NCBI GenBank assembly: GCA_947626165.1
Contig: CANQRG010000009.1
Span: 57,569-121,568, forward strand
DNA from: an uncultured Clostridia bacterium
GTDB lineage: Bacteria > Bacillota > Clostridia > Oscillospirales > Ruminococcaceae
DNA: 64,000 nt
Direction: 5' to 3'
The notes beneath the pieces were generated by a model that saw only the letters and a program-made list of their open reading frames with translations, had not been told where the DNA came from and made no database searches. How positions within the stretch are numbered: position 1 is the first letter of the stretch; each line of letters starts with the position of its first letter. This document shows positions 34,337-44,414 of the stretch, in pieces. Both the position numbers and the translations under genes were made by a program.

Positions 34337-35737
34337 TTAATCTTCAATAAACACTTTAAAAGCCTTGTAAGCCATATATGTGTCTATTTTTGAGGTTATC
34401 TCAAAAGGCGCGTGCATTGAAAGCACCGGAACTCCTACATCTATTACATCAATGTTGAGGTTGGCTATATACATAGCGACCGTTCCTCCGCCGCCTAAAT
34501 CTACCTTTCCAAGCTCTCCTGTCTGCCAGATAACATTTTTGCTGTCCAATAAATTTCTTATTCTTGCAACAAATTCCGCAGAGGCGTCAGACGTACCTGA
34601 TTTACCTCTTGAACCTGTAAATTTGGTTACGCATATGCCGTAGTTGATTTTTGATGCATTTCTGATTTCCAGAACATCGGGAAATGTAGGATCAAAAGCG
34701 GCGTTCACATCGGCAGAAAGACACTCGGACGCAGATATGACCTGTCTTGGCTTTCCTCCCAGCTTTTCAGCCAAGTCGTAAAGAAAATACTTCAAATACG
34801 AGCTGTTTAGTCCTGTATTGCCGTCGCTGCCCGTCTCTTCTTTATCAGTTAAGACTGTTATCGCAGTTTTCTTAGGCACTTTATCACAATCAAGAAGCGC
34901 TTTAAGAGCCGTATAAGCACAAACTCTGTCGTCCTGACCGTAAGAGCCTATCATACTTCGGTCAAAACCGATATCCTTTGCCTTAAAGGCAGGTACTGCC
35001 TCAAGCTCTGCTGAAATAAAATCATCTTCATCAATTCCGTACTTTTCATTTAGAATTTTGATAATATTCAGCTTGACCATTTCAGATTCTTTGTCGTCTT
35101 TAAACGGTCTTGAGCCAATAATTATATTAAGCTCCTCACCCTTAACGCCCTCTGATAGATTTCTTTTCATTTGCTGAGTTGCTAAATGCGGGAGTAAATC
35201 GCAGACGCAAAATACAGGGTCAGATTCGTCTTCACCGATTTTGACCTCTATCTTTTCATTCTTGGAATTTATAATAACACCGTGAAGCGCCAACGGAATT
35301 GTCGTCCATTGGTATTTTTTAATTCCGCCGTAGTAATGAGTTTTGAAAAAACCTATTTGATTATCCTCGTAAACAGGATTCTGCTTTAAATCAAGTCTCG
35401 GTGAATCAATGTGTGCTGCGTTTATTCTGAAACCCTTGTTGACATCTTCACTGCCGATAATTGCAGCAATAATTGCTTTTCCCCTGTTGTTAATGTAAAT
35501 TTTATCTCCGGGTTTTAAATCCTTATCAAAATTGTATTGAGAAAAGCCCTTTTCTTCAAGAAGCTTTACAGCTTCGCGTACTGCCTCCCTTTCGGTTTTT
35601 GCCGCGTCAAGAAAATTCATATACCCTTTGCAGAAATCATCTGCTTTGTTTATTTCGCTGTCGTCTAAAATAAAACCTGCATTTTTCTTTTTAGTAAACA
35701 GCTCCTTTTTTAAGTCCTTAGCTTTTGATTCTGACAT
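34337..35737 (-). CDS. M18 family aminopeptidase
   Basis: Cocatalytic zinc aminopeptidase releasing N-terminal residues (aspartyl or broad specificity). ATG 35737 with AAAGGATGATTTCA gives 466 residues; the track start is too early. Signatures: GFRINAAHIDSPRLDLK (zinc His/Asp), TVLTDKEETGSDGNTGLN, SADVNAAFDPT, and SMHAPFEITSKIDTYMAYKA near the end. Length agrees with M18 enzymes. It is downstream of a lytic transglycosylase and coaE in one direction. Confidence 0.93.
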   Translation of the reverse strand: MSESKAKDLKKELFTKKKNAGFILDDSEINKADDFCKGYMNFLDAAKTEREAVREAVKLLEEKGFSQYNFDKDLKPGDKIYINNRGKAIIAAIIGSEDVNKGFRINAAHIDSPRLDLKQNPVYEDNQIGFFKTHYYGGIKKYQWTTIPLALHGVIINSKNEKIEVKIGEDESDPVFCVCDLLPHLATQQMKRNLSEGVKGEELNIIIGSRPFKDDKESEMVKLNIIKILNEKYGIDEDDFISAELEAVPAFKAKDIGFDRSMIGSYGQDDRVCAYTALKALLDCDKVPKKTAITVLTDKEETGSDGNTGLNSSYLKYFLYDLAEKLGGKPRQVISASECLSADVNAAFDPTFPDVLEIRNASKINYGICVTKFTGSRGKSGTSDASAEFVARIRNLLDSKNVIWQTGELGKVDLGGGGTVAMYIANLNIDVIDVGVPVLSMHAPFEITSKIDTYMAYKAFKVFIED

Positions 35738-35756
35738 TGAAATCATCCTTTCTGTT

Positions 35757-36344
35757 TTATCTATATAATCTGTTATACTCTTTATAAGCACTTATAACCT
35801 TGTTTATGTAATGCCTTGTATCAGAATATTCACTCGGTATATTATCAAGATTTAAGTTATCCTCATCAAGAACTCCGCTGTATAACCAACCCCTGACTTC
35901 AGTCATGCCGGCGTGATAAGCAGCTATTGTAAGCTCATATGAACCGAACTGCTCATACAGATAATCCAAATACCATGTGCCGTACATTATATTGTATTCA
36001 GGGTTATACATATCCGAATATTTAAGACCTTTGTTGTCCTCGATATTATTGCTTACCTCTTTAAAAGCAATAGGCATAAGCTGCATTAGTCCAACTGCTC
36101 CGACATTTGACCGTGCGTCGGGATCAAATCCGCTTTCGGTTTTAATAACAGCATATATGAAGTTTTCATCTATATCATATTCTTCACTGTATCTCTCTAC
36201 ATATTCAGAATACTTCTTGGGATAAACATTTTTCTTTAAAAATGCCGGCACCGATTTATATAAGACAAATGCAATAACGGAAAGAATTATTAAAACTAAT
36301 AAAAAAACAGCTCCTCTATTCTTTCTCTTTGCTCTTCTTGCCAT
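35757..36344 (-). CDS. Membrane-anchored lytic transglycosylase (SLT domain)
   Basis: 195 residues: Arg/Lys-rich start, one TM helix (AVFLLVLIILSVIAFVLY), then the SLT fold with catalytic Glu in YAVIKTESGFDPDARSNVGAVGLMQLMP and YNIMYGTWYLDYL, TIAAYHAGMTEVRGWL. It cleaves peptidoglycan at MurNAc-GlcNAc bonds and is anchored outside the membrane. It starts inside the end of coaE (29-base overlap). Similar to YjbJ-like clostridial enzymes. Confidence 0.93.
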   Translation of the reverse strand: MARRAKRKNRGAVFLLVLIILSVIAFVLYKSVPAFLKKNVYPKKYSEYVERYSEEYDIDENFIYAVIKTESGFDPDARSNVGAVGLMQLMPIAFKEVSNNIEDNKGLKYSDMYNPEYNIMYGTWYLDYLYEQFGSYELTIAAYHAGMTEVRGWLYSGVLDEDNLNLDNIPSEYSDTRHYINKVISAYKEYNRLYR

Positions 36345-36939
36345 TGTAAATCTCCTTAATGCTCTGTGCTGTTAGTACGGCTTTTTTGATTAATTCTTCT
36401 TCACTGCCGTTATTCTCTATAATAAAATCACTGTTCTCTTTGAAAAACTTCTCACTAAACTGAGATGAAAACCTTTTTTCAGCTTCCTCTTTAGAAATTT
36501 TATCCCTTTTCATAATTCTATCAAGCCTTAAAGCCTTATCCGATATAACGCTGACTATCTCATCACAGCTTTTATTGAGTCCGCTTTCAAATAAAGTAGG
36601 CGCATCAACGACAATCAGCTTATTATTACCGATATTTTCAATTTGCCTGTTTATCTCATCAATTATATATGGAAAAGTTATTTCCATAAGCTTGTCAAGC
36701 TTTTCTCTGTCTGCAAAGACTAACGAACCCAGCTTACGTCTGTTTAAAACGCCGTTTTCGATATATTCTTCTCCAAACGCAGTTTTGAGCTCATCAATAC
36801 AAGACTTGCTGTTTTCGGTTATATATTTTGAAACCAAATCAGCGTTTATAATATGAAAGCCAAGTGACTTAAAAGTATCACAAACAGTTGTTTTACCTGA
36901 ACCGCTTTGACCTGTAAGCCCGATGATATAAGACTTCAT
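36316..36939 (-). CDS. coaE: Dephospho-CoA kinase
   Basis: Last step of CoA synthesis: phosphorylates the 3'-OH of dephospho-CoA. 207 residues, P-loop GLTGQSGSGKTTVCDTF near 7-23, IINADLVSKYI, LIVVDAPTLFESGL and RIMKRDKISKEEAEKRF. The Lys-rich C-terminal tail is slightly longer than usual and overlaps the next gene. It starts immediately after the threonylcarbamoyl-AMP synthase gene. Confidence 0.95.
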   Translation of the reverse strand: MKSYIIGLTGQSGSGKTTVCDTFKSLGFHIINADLVSKYITENSKSCIDELKTAFGEEYIENGVLNRRKLGSLVFADREKLDKLMEITFPYIIDEINRQIENIGNNKLIVVDAPTLFESGLNKSCDEIVSVISDKALRLDRIMKRDKISKEEAEKRFSSQFSEKFFKENSDFIIENNGSEEELIKKAVLTAQSIKEIYNGKKSKEKE

Positions 36940-37956
36940 TCAGTCACCCTCTTTAATAACTTTAAATCCCGCCGCGCGAAGCATTCTGTTATAAACAGCA
37001 AGTCCTATTCCCTCTTTTGACGGACATCTGGCATAAACCTTTTTTGCTCCGATTTTGTCAATTTCTCTTAAAACTGCAAATATTCTTTCTGCCTGCTGTT
37101 CGCTGCTGCCGCCGTACTTTATCGACTTAATATCATTTGATATATTATCACCGTCAAAAATCAAAGCGTATGTTTCAGCAGAATTTCTTTCACTAACATA
37201 CCTTTCAAAAAATTCAGCCGAACCATCTATAAGAGTAACATCAGCCTTCGGTGAATAGTGCTTATATTTCATACCAGGTGATTTTACCCTTGTATCATTT
37301 GAAATAACTTCTAAAACTCCATTGTCGATAATCACATTTGTTGTGACCGTCTTTAAATCATCAACAGAAATTCTGCCCGGTCTTAACAATCTGATTATAT
37401 CACTCTCAAAAGAGATAACTGTCGATTCAACGCCGACAGAACATTTTCCGCCGTCAAGTATAGCGGGTATTCTTCCGTTTAAATCGTCATAAACGTGGCT
37501 TGCCGTTGTAGGACTTGGACTTCCCGAAAGATTAGCAGAAGGCGCCGCAAGCGGCAAACCGCTCGCTCTAATAAGCTCTCTAGCTACCTCATTAGACGGC
37601 AGTCTTATCCCTACAGTGTCAAGACCTCCGCTTGTAATCAACGGAATTTTATCACTTTTAGGCAAAACAACCGTCAAAGGTCCGGGCCAAAATCTTTTGC
37701 ATACATCAAACGCAATATCTGGAACATCTTTTACTAAACCTTTGAGCATTTCTATATCCGCAATATGAACAATCAAAGGGTTGTCAGCAGGACGCTTTTT
37801 AGCCTCGAAAATCTTTTTTACAGCAGCCTCATCAAAAGCGTTTGCTGCAAGACCGTATACAGTCTCGGTAGGCATTCCTACAACCTCTCCGCTTTTAATC
37901 AGTTTAGCGCAGCAGCTGATATTTTCTTTTGTAGGTTTTAAAATTTTAGTATTCAT
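36940..37956 (-). CDS. L-threonylcarbamoyladenylate synthase (Sua5/YwlC)
   Basis: Makes threonylcarbamoyl-AMP from Thr, bicarbonate and ATP for the tRNA t6A modification. From ATG 37956 (338 residues): a YrdC domain with GEVVGMPTETVYGLAANAF, KRPADNPLIVHI, PGPLTVVLPK, GLPLAAPSANLSGSPSPT, then the C-terminal Sua5 domain with SPGMKYKHYSPKADV. This is the long, two-domain Sua5 form. The ORF track start 13 codons upstream lies inside prfA and is less likely. No strong site precedes ATG, suggesting coupling with prfA. Confidence 0.93.
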   Translation of the reverse strand: MNTKILKPTKENISCCAKLIKSGEVVGMPTETVYGLAANAFDEAAVKKIFEAKKRPADNPLIVHIADIEMLKGLVKDVPDIAFDVCKRFWPGPLTVVLPKSDKIPLITSGGLDTVGIRLPSNEVARELIRASGLPLAAPSANLSGSPSPTTASHVYDDLNGRIPAILDGGKCSVGVESTVISFESDIIRLLRPGRISVDDLKTVTTNVIIDNGVLEVISNDTRVKSPGMKYKHYSPKADVTLIDGSAEFFERYVSERNSAETYALIFDGDNISNDIKSIKYGGSSEQQAERIFAVLREIDKIGAKKVYARCPSKEGIGLAVYNRMLRAAGFKVIKEGD

Positions 37957-37969
37957 AAATTTATTACGA

Positions 37970-39052
37970 TCAGCTTTCGCTGTCCTGCATAGCAAGCTTT
38001 GCAGCCTGATCAGCAGTTGCCAGAGCGTCGATAACCTCGTCCATATTGCCGTTTAGAAATTGTTCTAATCTGTATATTGTAAGACCTATCCTGTGATCTG
38101 AAACTCTGCCCTCAGGGAAATTATAGGTTCTAATTCTCTCTGAACGGTCCCCTGTTCCGACCTGAGAACGCCTTACAGCCGCAATTTCATTTTCCTGAGC
38201 TCTTTGCTGTTCCTCATATAGCTTTGAGCGCAGAACCTTTAATGCTCTTTCCTTGTTCTTATGCTGGCTTCTCTCGTCCTGACATTCAACAACTAAACCG
38301 GTAGGGAGATAAGTTATTCTTACAGCCGACTCGGTTTTATTTATATGCTGTCCGCCTGCTCCCGACGCTCTGAAAACATCAATTTTTAAATCGGTAGCCT
38401 CGTTGATTTCAAACTCAACATCGTCTGCTTCAGGCAAAACCGCAACAGTAACAGTTGATGTATGAACCCTGCCCTGCGACTCAGTCTCGGGAACTCTCTG
38501 CACTCTGTGAACTCCGCTTTCATACTTTAGCCTTGAGTATGCACCCTCGCCCTGAATACTGAACGATATCTCTTTGAATCCGCCAAGCTCTGTTTCATTA
38601 GCGTTTATAACCTCAATGCTCCAGCCGTTTCTTTCGGCATACATAGTATACATTCTGTAAAGGGAGTTTGCAAAAAGCGAAGCCTCTTCTCCACCTGCTC
38701 CACCTCTTATCTCAACTATAACATTTTTATCGTCGTTGGGGTCTTTAGGTAAAAGCAGAATTTTAAGCTCCTCAGTTAACGCCTCCTCCTGCTCTTTTGA
38801 TTCATCATACTGAAGCTGTACCATTTCCTTGAATTCCTTATCCAGTCCGCCGGCATCAAGCAACTCTACAGCCTCGTCGAAAGACGCCTTTGCCTTTTTG
38901 TATTCTCTGAACTTCTCTATTATCGGAGTAATGCTCTTATACTCCTTCATAAGCGATGTGTAGAGCGCCTGATCATTTATAACATCAGGTTCCATAAGTT
39001 TATTGTTTATTTCTTCATATCTTTCCTCTAGCGCTTTTAACTTTTCAAACAT
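37970..39052 (-). CDS. prfA: Peptide chain release factor 1
   Basis: 360 residues. Decodes UAA/UAG; the codon-recognition PxT region is [20 protein letters not shown], with PET as in many RF1, and the peptidyl-tRNA hydrolysis motif is GGQ in [17 protein letters not shown] near 230. N-terminal coiled domain [20 protein letters not shown] follows GGAGAATATTT. No in-frame UGA recoding is seen. Confidence 0.96.
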   Translation of the reverse strand: MFEKLKALEERYEEINNKLMEPDVINDQALYTSLMKEYKSITPIIEKFREYKKAKASFDEAVELLDAGGLDKEFKEMVQLQYDESKEQEEALTEELKILLLPKDPNDDKNVIVEIRGGAGGEEASLFANSLYRMYTMYAERNGWSIEVINANETELGGFKEISFSIQGEGAYSRLKYESGVHRVQRVPETESQGRVHTSTVTVAVLPEADDVEFEINEATDLKIDVFRASGAGGQHINKTESAVRITYLPTGLVVECQDERSQHKNKERALKVLRSKLYEEQQRAQENEIAAVRRSQVGTGDRSERIRTYNFPEGRVSDHRIGLTIYRLEQFLNGNMDEVIDALATADQAAKLAMQDSES

Positions 39053-39108
39053 AAATATTCTCCTATAAATTATATTGTATATTAAGATTAACCTAACTTC
39101 CCAAAGCG

Positions 39109-39306
39109 CTAGGTATCCTCATCTCTGATAACAGATTTTATGTTTTTCTCAGCTTTTGAACGTGCTATCATAAACTCGCGTCCGCATCCGATACATCTAA
39201 GTTTAAAGTCCATTCCCGAACGCAGAACAAGCATTTTCTTTTCCCCGCAAGGGTGCTTTTTTTTCATAATTAATATATCATCAGGTCTTATATCCGTAAT
39301 GATCAC
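39109..39306 (-). CDS. DUF951 family zinc-ribbon-like protein
   Basis: 65 residues with [40 protein letters not shown], the DUF951 pattern in which Cys residues could bind zinc. Function unknown. The GTG start at 39306 is directly abutted by AGGA, so the true start is uncertain; an ATT two codons further in would be better spaced. Confidence 0.85.
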   Translation of the reverse strand: MIITDIRPDDILIMKKKHPCGEKKMLVLRSGMDFKLRCIGCGREFMIARSKAEKNIKSVIRDEDT

Positions 39307-39561
39307 TCCTGTTAATAATATGAATATATTTTAACTCAAGATGTTAGTATAGCACATATTTATCAAAAAAGCAAATAGAACTTCTACTTTCCCTGCGTTT
39401 ATCAATAAAGTCATAATTGAACATTTGCTCTCATAGAATTAGATATAAAACTTTTTATACAGTATATTAAGATTATTGTCAAAAAAGTATAAAACAAACA
39501 GTTATATTGAGCTGCTGCAAATATAAAAAAGCTCAATCACAAAGGAAGGAATGATAATTTA
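39307..39561. other. Divergent spacer DUF951/S1 gene
   Basis: 255 AT-rich bases with no ORF. It should hold promoters for both directions, but I do not see a consensus pair convincing enough to place. The + gene is preceded by AAAGGAAGGAATGATAATTTA. Confidence 0.5.
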
Positions 39562-40482
39562 ATGAAAAACTATCTGCCCGAGGGCAAGCTGATAAGCACC
39601 AATGCCAACAAAAGCCACTTAAGATCCATATCAACATTAAATGATGCAAAAGAATCCGGCGTTATTTTGGAAGCAAAGGCTTTGATGTGCGACTGCGAAC
39701 ACAATATTGTAGTAGATATTCCATGTGCAAAAGCAATAATCCCAAGAATTGAAGGTGCAATCGGCATTGAAACCGGCGAGACAAAAGATATTGCCCTGCT
39801 TTCAAGAGTAAACAAACCTGTGTGCTTTAAGGTTATGGACATAATTGTAAATGAAAACGAAGAAACTTTGGTGATTCTTTCAAGAAAAGCCGCACAGGAG
39901 GAGTGTATCGCAAACTACGTAAACAACCTTAAAAGCGGCGATGTTATACCTGCAAAAATAACTCACATAGAACAGTTCGGATGCTTTGTTGATATAGGCT
40001 GCGGTATTGCGTCTCTTATTCCCATAGACGCTATATCAGTATCAAGAATATCACACCCGTCTGACAGATTTTATAATGGTCAGGATATTTACGCCGTTGT
40101 TAAAGGAAGAGAGAACGACAGAATTTTTCTTACACATAAAGAACTTTTGGGTACATGGTCTGAAAATGCCGAGCTGTTTGAAGTAGGTCAGACTGTTGGC
40201 GGTATTATCCGTTCAATAGAGGACTATGGAATTTTTATTGAACTTACTCCAAATCTCGCCGGTCTTGCCGAGCCAAAGGATAATGTACATATAGGTCAGT
40301 CTGCAAGTATTTTCATAAAATCAATTATCCCAGAAAAAATGAAGGTTAAGCTTATCATTGTTGATGTTTTTTCATCAAGCGGATTTGATAAATCTCTGAA
40401 TTACTATATAACTGAAGGTCATATTGATAAGTGGAATTACTCTACACAAGAATGTCACAAGCAAATATACACTGAGTTTTAA
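39562..40482 (+). CDS. S1-domain RNA-binding protein
   Basis: 306 residues with two clear S1 domains: SGDVIPAKITHIEQFGCFVDIGCGIASLIPIDAIS (about 133-165) and VGQTVGGIIRSIEDYGIFIELTPNLAGLAEPKD (about 215-247), after an N-terminal segment whose ENEETLVILSRKAAQEEC resembles a degenerate S1/linker. It resembles clostridial 'S1-like' proteins related to RpsA/YugI and may help translation initiation or RNA turnover. Exact role unknown. A shared terminator follows. Confidence 0.88.
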   Translation: MKNYLPEGKLISTNANKSHLRSISTLNDAKESGVILEAKALMCDCEHNIVVDIPCAKAIIPRIEGAIGIETGETKDIALLSRVNKPVCFKVMDIIVNENEETLVILSRKAAQEECIANYVNNLKSGDVIPAKITHIEQFGCFVDIGCGIASLIPIDAISVSRISHPSDRFYNGQDIYAVVKGRENDRIFLTHKELLGTWSENAELFEVGQTVGGIIRSIEDYGIFIELTPNLAGLAEPKDNVHIGQSASIFIKSIIPEKMKVKLIIVDVFSSSGFDKSLNYYITEGHIDKWNYSTQECHKQIYTEF

Positions 40483-40486
40483 ATAA

Positions 40487-40520
40487 AAAGGCTAAGGAAT
40501 CTTATAACTCCTTAGCTTTT
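40487..40520. terminator. Bidirectional terminator S1 gene / rarA
   Basis: GCTAAGGA pairs with TCCTTAGC around a 10-nt loop, with A-run before and T-run after. Serves both convergent genes. Confidence 0.85.
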
Positions 40521-40533
40521 CTTTTTTATATTA

Positions 40534-41796
40534 CTATCCTTTTATCTTTTTCCTATATTGCAAAGCAGTCTGTTCCTGCTTGTTATCCCCGAACTCGTAA
40601 TAAACTCTGTCCTTCAAATTATCAGGAAGATACTGCTGCTTAACATAATGATTAGGAAAATCATGAGGGTATTTATAGTTTTGCCCTTTAACCTCTGCGT
40701 CGTCGCCGTCAAAATGAACATTCTGCAGCTGTCTAGGTATAGCACCTGCCAGCCCCTTTTCAATGTCGTCCATTGCAGAGTTAATAGCCATATATGCGCT
40801 GTTTGATTTAGGAGCAGTACACAAAAGAATAATAGCCTCTGCAATCGGTATTCTCGCTTCTGGAAGTCCTAACTGAAGTGCGCTGTCTACACACGATTTT
40901 ACAATAGAAACAGCCATAGGATAAGCAAGCCCAACATCCTCTGACGCCACTACCAGCAGACGTCTGCATAGAGAAGTAAAGTCCCCTGCTGTCATCAGCC
41001 TTGCTGCATAATGTAAAGCTGCGTTTTCATCGCTTCCCCTGATTGACTTCTGAAATGCAGATAAAATATCGTAATGCTCATCTCCGTCTTTATCATAACG
41101 CATATTACTTTTCTGTGTAAGCAGTTTAGCGTTATCAAGTGTAATTTCCAAGCATTCACCATTTTTATCAGCAGATAAAACGCATAGCTCTACTGTATTA
41201 AGCGATTTTCTCACGTCTCCTCCGCAACCGGTAGAGATATAGTCAACAACTCCGCTTTCCAGTCTGAGCCTTACACCCATCTCGTCAGCAATAATCTGAA
41301 ACGCACGTTTAACAGCAGGAATTACATCAACTGAACTCACCTGCTTAAATTCAAATACAGTAGAACGGCTTATGATTGCGTTAAACACATAAAAGTACGG
41401 GTTTTCTGTAGTAGACGCTATAAGCGTGATCTTACCGTTTTCTATATATTCAAGCAAAGACTGCTGCTGCTTTTTATTCAGGTACTGAATTTCATCTAAA
41501 TAAAGCAGTATACCGTTAAAGCCCTCAAAGGTCTCAGTCTCTGCAATAATATCTTTAATATCAGAAATTGACGCAGAAGTGCCGTTTAGCTTGTACATTT
41601 TTAGATTTGTATTGTCAGCAATTATTCTGGCAACAGTTGTCTTTCCCGTTCCCGAAGGACCGTAGAAAATCATATTCGGTATCTGACCGCTTTCTATTAT
41701 TCTTCTAAGCGGCTTATCTTTACCCAGCAAATGAGATTGACCGACAACTTCATCAAGCGTTTTCGGTCTTATACGGTCTGCCAAAGGCTTGTTCAC
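40534..41796 (-). CDS. rarA: Replication-associated recombination protein RarA (MgsA)
   Basis: AAA+ ATPase acting at stalled forks. 420 residues: LADRIRPKTLDEVVGQSHLLG, Walker A YGPSGTGKTTVARII near 46, Walker B LYLDEIQYLNKKQQQ, ASTTENPYFYV, then the C-terminal DUF/oligomer domain with AIRGSDENAALHYAARL (here SIRGSDE) and YKYPHDFPNHYVKQQYLPD. Start GTG 41796 after AAGGAGTTGACCGACA. Confidence 0.95.
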   Translation of the reverse strand: MNKPLADRIRPKTLDEVVGQSHLLGKDKPLRRIIESGQIPNMIFYGPSGTGKTTVARIIADNTNLKMYKLNGTSASISDIKDIIAETETFEGFNGILLYLDEIQYLNKKQQQSLLEYIENGKITLIASTTENPYFYVFNAIISRSTVFEFKQVSSVDVIPAVKRAFQIIADEMGVRLRLESGVVDYISTGCGGDVRKSLNTVELCVLSADKNGECLEITLDNAKLLTQKSNMRYDKDGDEHYDILSAFQKSIRGSDENAALHYAARLMTAGDFTSLCRRLLVVASEDVGLAYPMAVSIVKSCVDSALQLGLPEARIPIAEAIILLCTAPKSNSAYMAINSAMDDIEKGLAGAIPRQLQNVHFDGDDAEVKGQNYKYPHDFPNHYVKQQYLPDNLKDRVYYEFGDNKQEQTALQYRKKIKG

Positions 41797-41829
41797 TGTC
41801 GGTCAACTCCTTAAATTATATTTTATTAA

Positions 41830-43074
41830 TTAGTATAAAGGATACTTCCTGCAAAGATCATTAACCTTTTCTCTGATTTCGTCTGCCTTATTCTCAAAAT
41901 CAGTAGCCGTTAAATAAATGCACTCTGCAATAACTTCCATATCCTCTTCTTTAAGTCCCCTTGTTGTAACAGCAGGCGTACCTACTCTTATTCCGCTTGT
42001 TATAAACGGACTTTGAGGATCATTCGGAATAGCGTTCTTATTAACTGTTATGTAAACCTCGTCAAGTCTATGCTCCAATTCCTTACCTGTTATATTAAAA
42101 GGCTGTAAATCAACAAGCGCTAAATGGTTGTCTGTTCCGCCTGAGACTAGTCTGAAGCCTCTTTTTACAAGTCCCTCTGCAAGAGCCTTTGCATTTAAAA
42201 CCACCTGATGCTGATATTCCTTAAACTCAGGCTTTAGAGCCTCGCCAAAACATACTGCCTTGCCTGCTATAACGTGTTCTAGCGGACCGCCCTGTGTTCC
42301 TGGGAAAATAGCCTTGTTAAACTTCTTTGCAAGCTCCTCGTCGTTAGTCAGAATAAGTCCGCCTCTTGGACCTCTCAGGGTTTTGTGAGTAGTTGTGGTA
42401 ACAACGTCAGCGTATGGCACAGGCGACGGATGCTCGCCTGCCGCAACAAGACCTGCGATGTGCGCCATATCAACCATAAAATATGCGCCGACTGATTTTG
42501 CAATGTTTGAAATTCTCTCAAAGTCAATAATTCTGGGGTAAGCCGACGCTCCTGCTACAATAAGCTTTGGCTGACACTCTTTAGCTTGTCTTTCGATCTC
42601 GTCATAGTCTATTCTCTCATCGTCTCCAAGCTCGTAAGAAACGAAGTTAAAATACTTTCCGCTTAAATTTACAGGGCTTCCATGAGTTAAATGACCGCCG
42701 TGTGCAAGGCTCATACCCATAATAGTATCGCCCGGATCAACTAAAGCAAAGTAAACAGCAGTATTCGCCTGTGCGCCAGAGTGCGGCTGAACATTTGCAA
42801 ACTTAGCATTGAAAAGTTTGCAGGCTCTTTCTATTGCAATATTTTCAACAACGTCAACACACTGACATCCGCCGTAATATCTCTTTCCCGGATAGCCCTC
42901 TGCATATTTATTTGTTAAAACGCTTCCCATTGCAGCCATAACAGCCCCTGAAACAATATTTTCACTTGCTATAAGCTCAAGGTTTCTCCTCTGACGTGCA
43001 AGCTCAGCGTCCATAGCCTCTCCTACTTCTTTATCATACTTTTTCACATAACCTATTGAATCCATCATTTCCAT
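41830..43074 (-). CDS. glyA: Serine hydroxymethyltransferase
   Basis: PLP enzyme interconverting Ser/tetrahydrofolate and Gly/methylene-THF, the main one-carbon source. 414 residues: [31 protein letters not shown], the PLP-lysine motif [16 protein letters not shown] near 228, and [17 protein letters not shown] 43074 follows AAGGAGTATATTACT. Divergent from mnmA. Confidence 0.97.
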   Translation of the reverse strand: MEMMDSIGYVKKYDKEVGEAMDAELARQRRNLELIASENIVSGAVMAAMGSVLTNKYAEGYPGKRYYGGCQCVDVVENIAIERACKLFNAKFANVQPHSGAQANTAVYFALVDPGDTIMGMSLAHGGHLTHGSPVNLSGKYFNFVSYELGDDERIDYDEIERQAKECQPKLIVAGASAYPRIIDFERISNIAKSVGAYFMVDMAHIAGLVAAGEHPSPVPYADVVTTTTHKTLRGPRGGLILTNDEELAKKFNKAIFPGTQGGPLEHVIAGKAVCFGEALKPEFKEYQHQVVLNAKALAEGLVKRGFRLVSGGTDNHLALVDLQPFNITGKELEHRLDEVYITVNKNAIPNDPQSPFITSGIRVGTPAVTTRGLKEEDMEVIAECIYLTATDFENKADEIREKVNDLCRKYPLY

Positions 43075-43181
43075 AGTAATATACTCCTTCGTTAAATAAT
43101 ATAAAATTATTATATACTAAATTTCATTCTATTTCAAGTTATTTTACATTATTTTTGTATACCCGCAATTTCTTTGCTCTC

Positions 43182-43210
43182 TTGACAAAACTCAGATATT
43201 ATTTTATAAT
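43182..43210 (+). promoter_or_regulatory. mnmA promoter
   Basis: TTGACA, 17 bases, TATAAT: exact sigma-A consensus, 35 bases before the mnmA start. Confidence 0.9.
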
Positions 43211-43244
43211 GTGCCTATTAATTGTAACAAGGTGAAACATAATT

Positions 43245-44321
43245 ATGAATAAAAAGGCTGTTATAGCTATGAGCGGAGGCGTTGATTCAAGCGTAGCCGC
43301 TTATTTAATAACCAAACAGGGTTTTGATTGCATCGGTGCTACGATGAAGCTGTTTAACAACGAGGATATCGGCGTCTCAAAAAAGCATACCTGCTGTTCT
43401 GCCGAAGATGTCGAGGACGCAAGAAGCGTTGCATATTCTCTTGATATTCCCTACTATGTTTTTAATTTTTCTGATAGCTTTAAAGAAAAAGTAATAGACA
43501 AGTTTGTATATGCTTATGAAAACGGAATGACGCCGAATCCTTGTATTGATTGCAACCGCTATCTGAAATTTGAAAGGCTGTTTATGCGGGCAAAGGAATT
43601 AGATTTTGATTACGTTGTAACAGGGCATTACGCTCAAATTGAATTTGACAAAGAGAATAACCGTTATTTGCTCAAAAAAGCCGTAGACAAAACAAAAGAC
43701 CAAAGCTATGTTTTGTATTGTATGACTCAGGAACAGCTTAAACACACTTTGTTTCCTTTAGGCGGAATGGAAAAATCAGAGGTAAGAAAAATCGCTGAAG
43801 AAAAAGGCTTTGTAAATGCCAATAAGCACGACAGTCAGGACATATGCTTTGTTCAGGATAAAAAATATTATGATTTCATTGAACAGTATACTGGCAGATC
43901 TTATCCTAAAGGTAATTTCGTTGACTTAAACGGCAATGTACTCGGTACGCATGAAGGGATTATTCGCTATACAATAGGTCAACGGCGAGGTCTTGGCGTA
44001 TCTATTTCAAACAACCCGACCTTTGTTTTATCTGTTGATCCCGAACAAAACACCGTCACTCTCGGCAGAGAGCAGGACTTATACACCAAAACGCTTACGG
44101 CAAAAAATATAAACCTCATATCAAAAGAAAAACTTACCGCGCCATTAAGAGTTAAAGCAAAGGTACGTTACCGTCAAGCAGAACAGTGGGCAACGGCGGC
44201 ACAGCTTGATGACGATACCCTTGTAATTGAATTTGACGAGCCGCAGAGAGCTGTAACAAAAGGTCAGGCAGTTGTTTTATATGACGGTGATATAGTTGTC
44301 GGCGGAGGAATTATACAGTAG
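43245..44321 (+). CDS. mnmA: tRNA-specific 2-thiouridylase MnmA
   Basis: Adds sulfur to U34 of tRNA Lys/Glu/Gln. 358 residues: PP-loop AMSGGVDSSVAAYL near 8-21, NPCIDCNRYLKF with the catalytic Cys near 103, DYVVTGHYAQI, KDQSYVLYC, and the second catalytic Cys in KHDSQDICF near 200, then RYTIGQRRGLG. ATG follows AAGGTGAAACATAATT. A cysteine desulfurase partner is not in the window. Confidence 0.96.
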   Translation: MNKKAVIAMSGGVDSSVAAYLITKQGFDCIGATMKLFNNEDIGVSKKHTCCSAEDVEDARSVAYSLDIPYYVFNFSDSFKEKVIDKFVYAYENGMTPNPCIDCNRYLKFERLFMRAKELDFDYVVTGHYAQIEFDKENNRYLLKKAVDKTKDQSYVLYCMTQEQLKHTLFPLGGMEKSEVRKIAEEKGFVNANKHDSQDICFVQDKKYYDFIEQYTGRSYPKGNFVDLNGNVLGTHEGIIRYTIGQRRGLGVSISNNPTFVLSVDPEQNTVTLGREQDLYTKTLTAKNINLISKEKLTAPLRVKAKVRYRQAEQWATAAQLDDDTLVIEFDEPQRAVTKGQAVVLYDGDIVVGGGIIQ

Positions 44322-44414
44322 CGTCTGCTGATTTTCAGCAACTTTATTGCTTGAAAAGGCAGTTATGTTGTGTTATACTATAATGAAATCAGATTTTTAA
44401 AAAGGAGCATTAAT

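Noticed and set aside
44322-44414. SAM or T-box riboswitch before metA
   Set aside because: Only 93 bases lie between mnmA and metA, with no kink-turn, aptamer core or T-box sequence.
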